From Bacteroidales bacterium (GTDB lineage Bacteria > Bacteroidota > Bacteroidia > Bacteroidales > FEN-979), in assembly GCA_023229525.1 (NCBI GenBank), contig JALNZC010000053.1, positions 1 through 25,266 on the forward strand: DNA of 25,266 bases, given 5' to 3'. Both the position numbers and the translations under genes were made by a program. The notes under the pieces were generated by a model that searched no databases, was not told the origin of the DNA, and saw only the letters and a program-made list of their open reading frames with translations. Positions 23,306-25,266 of this stretch are shown here, one piece after another (the first letter of the stretch is position 1; every line of letters starts with the position of its first letter).

Positions 23306-23340
23306 TATTTTATCCAGTATCCAGCATCCAGCATCCAATT
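23306..23340 (+). repeat. Heptamer tract behind the DUF1330 gene
   Basis: ATCCAGT, ATCCAGC, ATCCAGC and ATCCAAT are phased at about 23311-23338, ending roughly 10 bp from the stop codon of the DUF1330 gene. Confidence 0.7.
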
Positions 23341-23349
23341 ATCTATTTT

Positions 23350-23646
23350 TCATTCCTCCTCAAGGCCGGCGGCGATAATGGTATCACTGGTTGCGCCGGC
23401 TAATCTGAATTTCAGTATCTCCTGGTATTGCGGGGAATAATACCATCGTTTCAATTCATTTTCATCCGGGAATTCAATGATAACAAAGCGGTTATAGTTC
23501 CACTTCCCTTCGATGGTCTGTGGATGATCATCAATCACAAGGCATTTTCCTTTGAACTGATCGAATACTTCATCCACTTTTTCTCGATATTTATCATACG
23601 TCGCCTGGTTGTGGATTTTCAATTGTGCGACAAAATAATGGCTCAT
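23350..23646 (-). CDS. DUF1330 domain protein
   Basis: A 98-residue protein of the dimeric alpha+beta barrel DUF1330 family. The family pattern is present: a first strand (HYFVAQLKI), YDKYREKVDE, the strand LVIDDHPQTIEGKW, FVIIEFPDENELKRWYYSPQYQEILKFR, and a terminal strand. Function is not established. The start is taken as the ATG at 23646. The alternative at 23667 lies inside the -7 promoter box (23665-23672), upstream of the expected transcript start. The adjacent upstream sequence AAGAAGG is A/G-rich. Confidence 0.85.
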   Translation of the reverse strand: MSHYFVAQLKIHNQATYDKYREKVDEVFDQFKGKCLVIDDHPQTIEGKWNYNRFVIIEFPDENELKRWYYSPQYQEILKFRLAGATSDTIIAAGLEEE

Positions 23647-23664
23647 CCTTCTTAAAATTGGATA

Positions 23665-23672
23665 CAAAGTTA
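23665..23672 (-). promoter_or_regulatory. -7 box of the DUF1330 gene promoter
   Basis: Minus-strand TAACTTTG matches TAnnTTTG exactly. Transcription would start near 23658, so translation must start at 23646. This decides between the two possible start codons. Confidence 0.6.
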
Positions 23673-23706
23673 CGAAAACTGGGAAATTTTTTCCCCGGGA
23701 ATGTAT

Positions 23707-23714
23707 TACCTTTC
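23707..23714 (+). promoter_or_regulatory. Possible -7 box for the recombinase gene
   Basis: TACCTTTC is one base off TAnnTTTG, 139 nt before the recombinase ATG. The leader in between contains the GACAAAT heptamers. Confidence 0.3.
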
Positions 23715-23749
23715 GGTATAGAAGAAGATTAAAGAGAAGCAGAAAAAAT

Positions 23750-23791
23750 GTCGAATGACAAATGACAAATGACGAATATCAAATATCGATC
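23750..23791 (+). repeat. AT-rich heptamers in the recombinase leader
   Basis: GTCGAAT, GACAAAT twice, GACGAAT, ATCAAAT and ATCGATC are phased over six 7-bp units. Further AT-rich sequence continues to the ATG at 23853. Confidence 0.65.
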
Positions 23792-23852
23792 TATAAAATC
23801 AAATAATAAAAGATAAAAAAATGAAGATTGAAAAATAGGAAAAACATTAAAT

Positions 23853-24974
23853 ATGAAACGGATTGAGTTTAAATGTTTGACCAATAAAGGGCGGACATGG
23901 ATATGCTTTTTTTTTCCGAATGATGAAGATCTTAAGATGCTGATGAAAGGATTACCTGGTGCGGGTTGGCACCCAGGGATGAAATGTTGGTATTTGGAGG
24001 ATACATCATTAAACCGGGCGCGGTTGAAGGATTTATTTCAAGATCGCACTTTGTATGAATTCCGGAAGTTCCAAGATAAGTCAAAACAAGAGGCAGGTAA
24101 TGGCTCTCCGAAGGCTATTCTTCCGGGGCTTGATCAGGAGGATTTTCAATTAATCGGATCGTTTAAAAAGTGGATGCGATACAGGAGATATAGTGAATCG
24201 ACTATACGGACTTACAGTGAGATGACGGTTACATTTTTAAGGTTTATCAAACCGAAGCGTGCTACGGATGAGGTGATGAATGACATACAACGGTTTACTA
24301 ACGAGTATATTTTGGTAAAGCGTTTAAGTTTTTCGTATCAGAACCAATTAGTCAATGCGTTGCGCTTATTTTATAAAGAGATCATGCGACAGGAGCTGAC
24401 AGTGGAGCAGATTCGGCGTCCGAGGAAAGAATACAAGTTACCGAATGTGCTTAGTAAACGGGAGGTAAAGATGCTATTGGAAGTATTAAAGAATGTAAAG
24501 CACAGGGTCATGTTAAGTACTATATACAGTTGTGGTTTACGAAGAGGTGAATTATTGAATTTAAAGCCGGCGGATATTGACAGCAACCGGGGATTATTGA
24601 TTATCCGGCAAGCGAAAGGACGAAAGGACCGGGTAGTGCCAATTTCAGAAAAGATAATCAAAATGTTAAGAGAATATTATATTCAGTACAGGCCGACGAA
24701 GTGGATGTTTGAGGGGGTGAAGTCAGGGGAACAATATGATGAAAGGAGTTTGCAGCAAGTATTAAAAAAGGCAATTTTTTTGGCTGGAATTAAAAAACCT
24801 GTAACTTTACACTGGTTAAGACATAGTTATGCGACGCATTTGCATGAGGCGGGGGTTGATATCCGGTATATTCAGGAGTTGTTGGGGCACAAGAGTTCGC
24901 GAACAACGGAAATATACACCCATGTCAGCGCTCGGAGCATCCGGCTCATCCGTAGTCCCTTTGATGACCTGTAA
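23853..24974 (+). CDS. Tyrosine-type site-specific recombinase/integrase
   Basis: A 373-residue protein. An N-terminal segment (1-~95) with WICFFFPNDEDLKMLMKGLPGAGWHPGMKCW is typical of some Bacteroidota integrases. A SAM-like core-binding domain (~100-190, YRRYSESTIRTYSEMTVTFLRF) follows, and then the catalytic domain. The catalytic set is complete: Arg230 (GLRRGE), Lys255 (AKGRKDR), His320-x-x-Arg323 (HWLRH), His346 (LLGHKS) and nucleophile Tyr355 (EIYTHVS). It would catalyse strand exchange at specific sites (element integration, inversion or chromosome-dimer type reactions). The gene is more AT-rich and uses more TTA/AAA-type codons than its neighbours, and a toxin gene follows, which suggests an acquired segment. 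No att site was identified. Confidence 0.92.
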   Translation: MKRIEFKCLTNKGRTWICFFFPNDEDLKMLMKGLPGAGWHPGMKCWYLEDTSLNRARLKDLFQDRTLYEFRKFQDKSKQEAGNGSPKAILPGLDQEDFQLIGSFKKWMRYRRYSESTIRTYSEMTVTFLRFIKPKRATDEVMNDIQRFTNEYILVKRLSFSYQNQLVNALRLFYKEIMRQELTVEQIRRPRKEYKLPNVLSKREVKMLLEVLKNVKHRVMLSTIYSCGLRRGELLNLKPADIDSNRGLLIIRQAKGRKDRVVPISEKIIKMLREYYIQYRPTKWMFEGVKSGEQYDERSLQQVLKKAIFLAGIKKPVTLHWLRHSYATHLHEAGVDIRYIQELLGHKSSRTTEIYTHVSARSIRLIRSPFDDL

Positions 24975-25150
24975 TCAAAAAATAACACAAAATATAACTC
25001 GCAATATTTCTACGCCTATCCGCACCCCCTGGGTATCTAAACAGGGCTCACCAGGCTGCTGTTATAAGTGAGTTAGCAACCATACTGTCAGAAAAAATAA
25101 GTTCCCAAATCGAGAATTATTATTTATCTTTGCATCATCAATTAGTTACT
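24975..25150. other. Intergenic region between recombinase and toxin gene
   Basis: AT-rich, with one GC-rich patch at 25018-25062 that includes a weak hairpin CCCTG (25027-25031) with CAGGG (25042-25046). No gene is seen. It may hold the recombinase terminator or recombination site, but neither can be shown. Confidence 0.3.
25125..25132 (+). promoter_or_regulatory. -7 box of the HigB-type toxin gene
   Basis: TATCTTTG matches TAnnTTTG exactly and is followed by GCATCA. It lies 18 nt before the ATG at 25151. Confidence 0.5.
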
Positions 25151-25266
25151 ATGGAGAGAATATTTGCAAAAAGCACTTTGAGGAACTTTTGGGAAACATA
25201 TCCTGACTCAGAACAATATTTGAAAACCTGGTTTGATACAGCCATGAGTTCTAGCTGGAAGACTCC
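25151..25266 (+). CDS. HigB-family type II toxin (partial, runs off window end)
   Basis: The first 38 codons are open: MERIFAKSTLRNFWETYPDS, then EQYLKTWFDTAMSSSWKT. The pattern I/F-A-K-S-T-L-R-x-F-W-E-x-x-P-D-[AS]-E-x-x-L-x-x-W and the WKTP ending are characteristic of HigB toxins of the RelE/ParE superfamily, which are ribosome-dependent mRNA interferases. In this family the toxin gene usually precedes the HigA antitoxin gene, which would lie just past the window. Proximity to the recombinase fits an accessory region. Confidence 0.8.
   Translation, partial: MERIFAKSTLRNFWETYPDSEQYLKTWFDTAMSSSWKT

Overview
The window is chromosomal DNA from an anaerobic member of the Bacteroidota, probably an uncultured or environmental Bacteroidales-like lineage. 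Four things support this. There is a type IX secretion (T9SS) C-terminal sorting domain. Promoters have the Bacteroidota -7 box TAnnTTTG. Most starts lack a Shine-Dalgarno sequence and are preceded by A-rich DNA. The HydF maturase points to [FeFe]-hydrogenase metabolism, hence an anaerobe. No rRNA or tRNA gene was recognised.

Layout. 1-3125 (-): a tricorn-like S41 protease, cut off by the window edge. 3443-7632 (+): an OsmC-family protein, a 29-bp repeat array, a PLP trans-sulfuration enzyme and a patatin/outer-membrane-barrel protein. 7922-11632 (+): a five-repeat DUF349 protein and chorismate synthase (aroC). 11726-13963 (-): agmatine deiminase and N-carbamoylputrescine amidase, the last two steps of arginine-to-putrescine synthesis. 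14013-18201 (-): a complete riboflavin gene set (ribD, ribE, ribBA, ribH, in the Bacillus subtilis order) behind an FMN riboswitch and an intrinsic terminator. 18254-20617 (-): a T9SS cargo protein. 20807-21511 (+): an SDR oxidoreductase. 21842-23646 (-): hydF and a DUF1330 protein. 23853-24974 (+): a tyrosine recombinase of more AT-rich composition. 25151-end (+): the start of a HigB-type toxin gene, so the right edge looks accessory.

The most unusual content lies between the genes. Many intergenic stretches are built from 7-bp-phased degenerate tandem repeats. Two flavours occur: AT-rich units (AAATCGT/AAATCTA type in the sense direction) immediately before start codons, and ATCCTGC-type units behind stop codons. 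The ATCCTGC units are joined in a fixed order to a C-rich hairpin module (consensus CCTCACCCCCTAA followed by CCCCTCTCC and GGAGAGGGG) and to 29/30-bp tandem units carrying GCGAGCGAAGCGAGC. Each such unit contains GCGAAGC, a sequence known to form an exceptionally stable DNA mini-hairpin. One copy of the composite element lies in frame inside aroC and adds about 34 residues to the enzyme. Another array splits the two putrescine genes, and several copies touch or supply stop codons. Together these look like a proliferating composite intergenic repeat family. Its biological role, if any, cannot be settled from one window.
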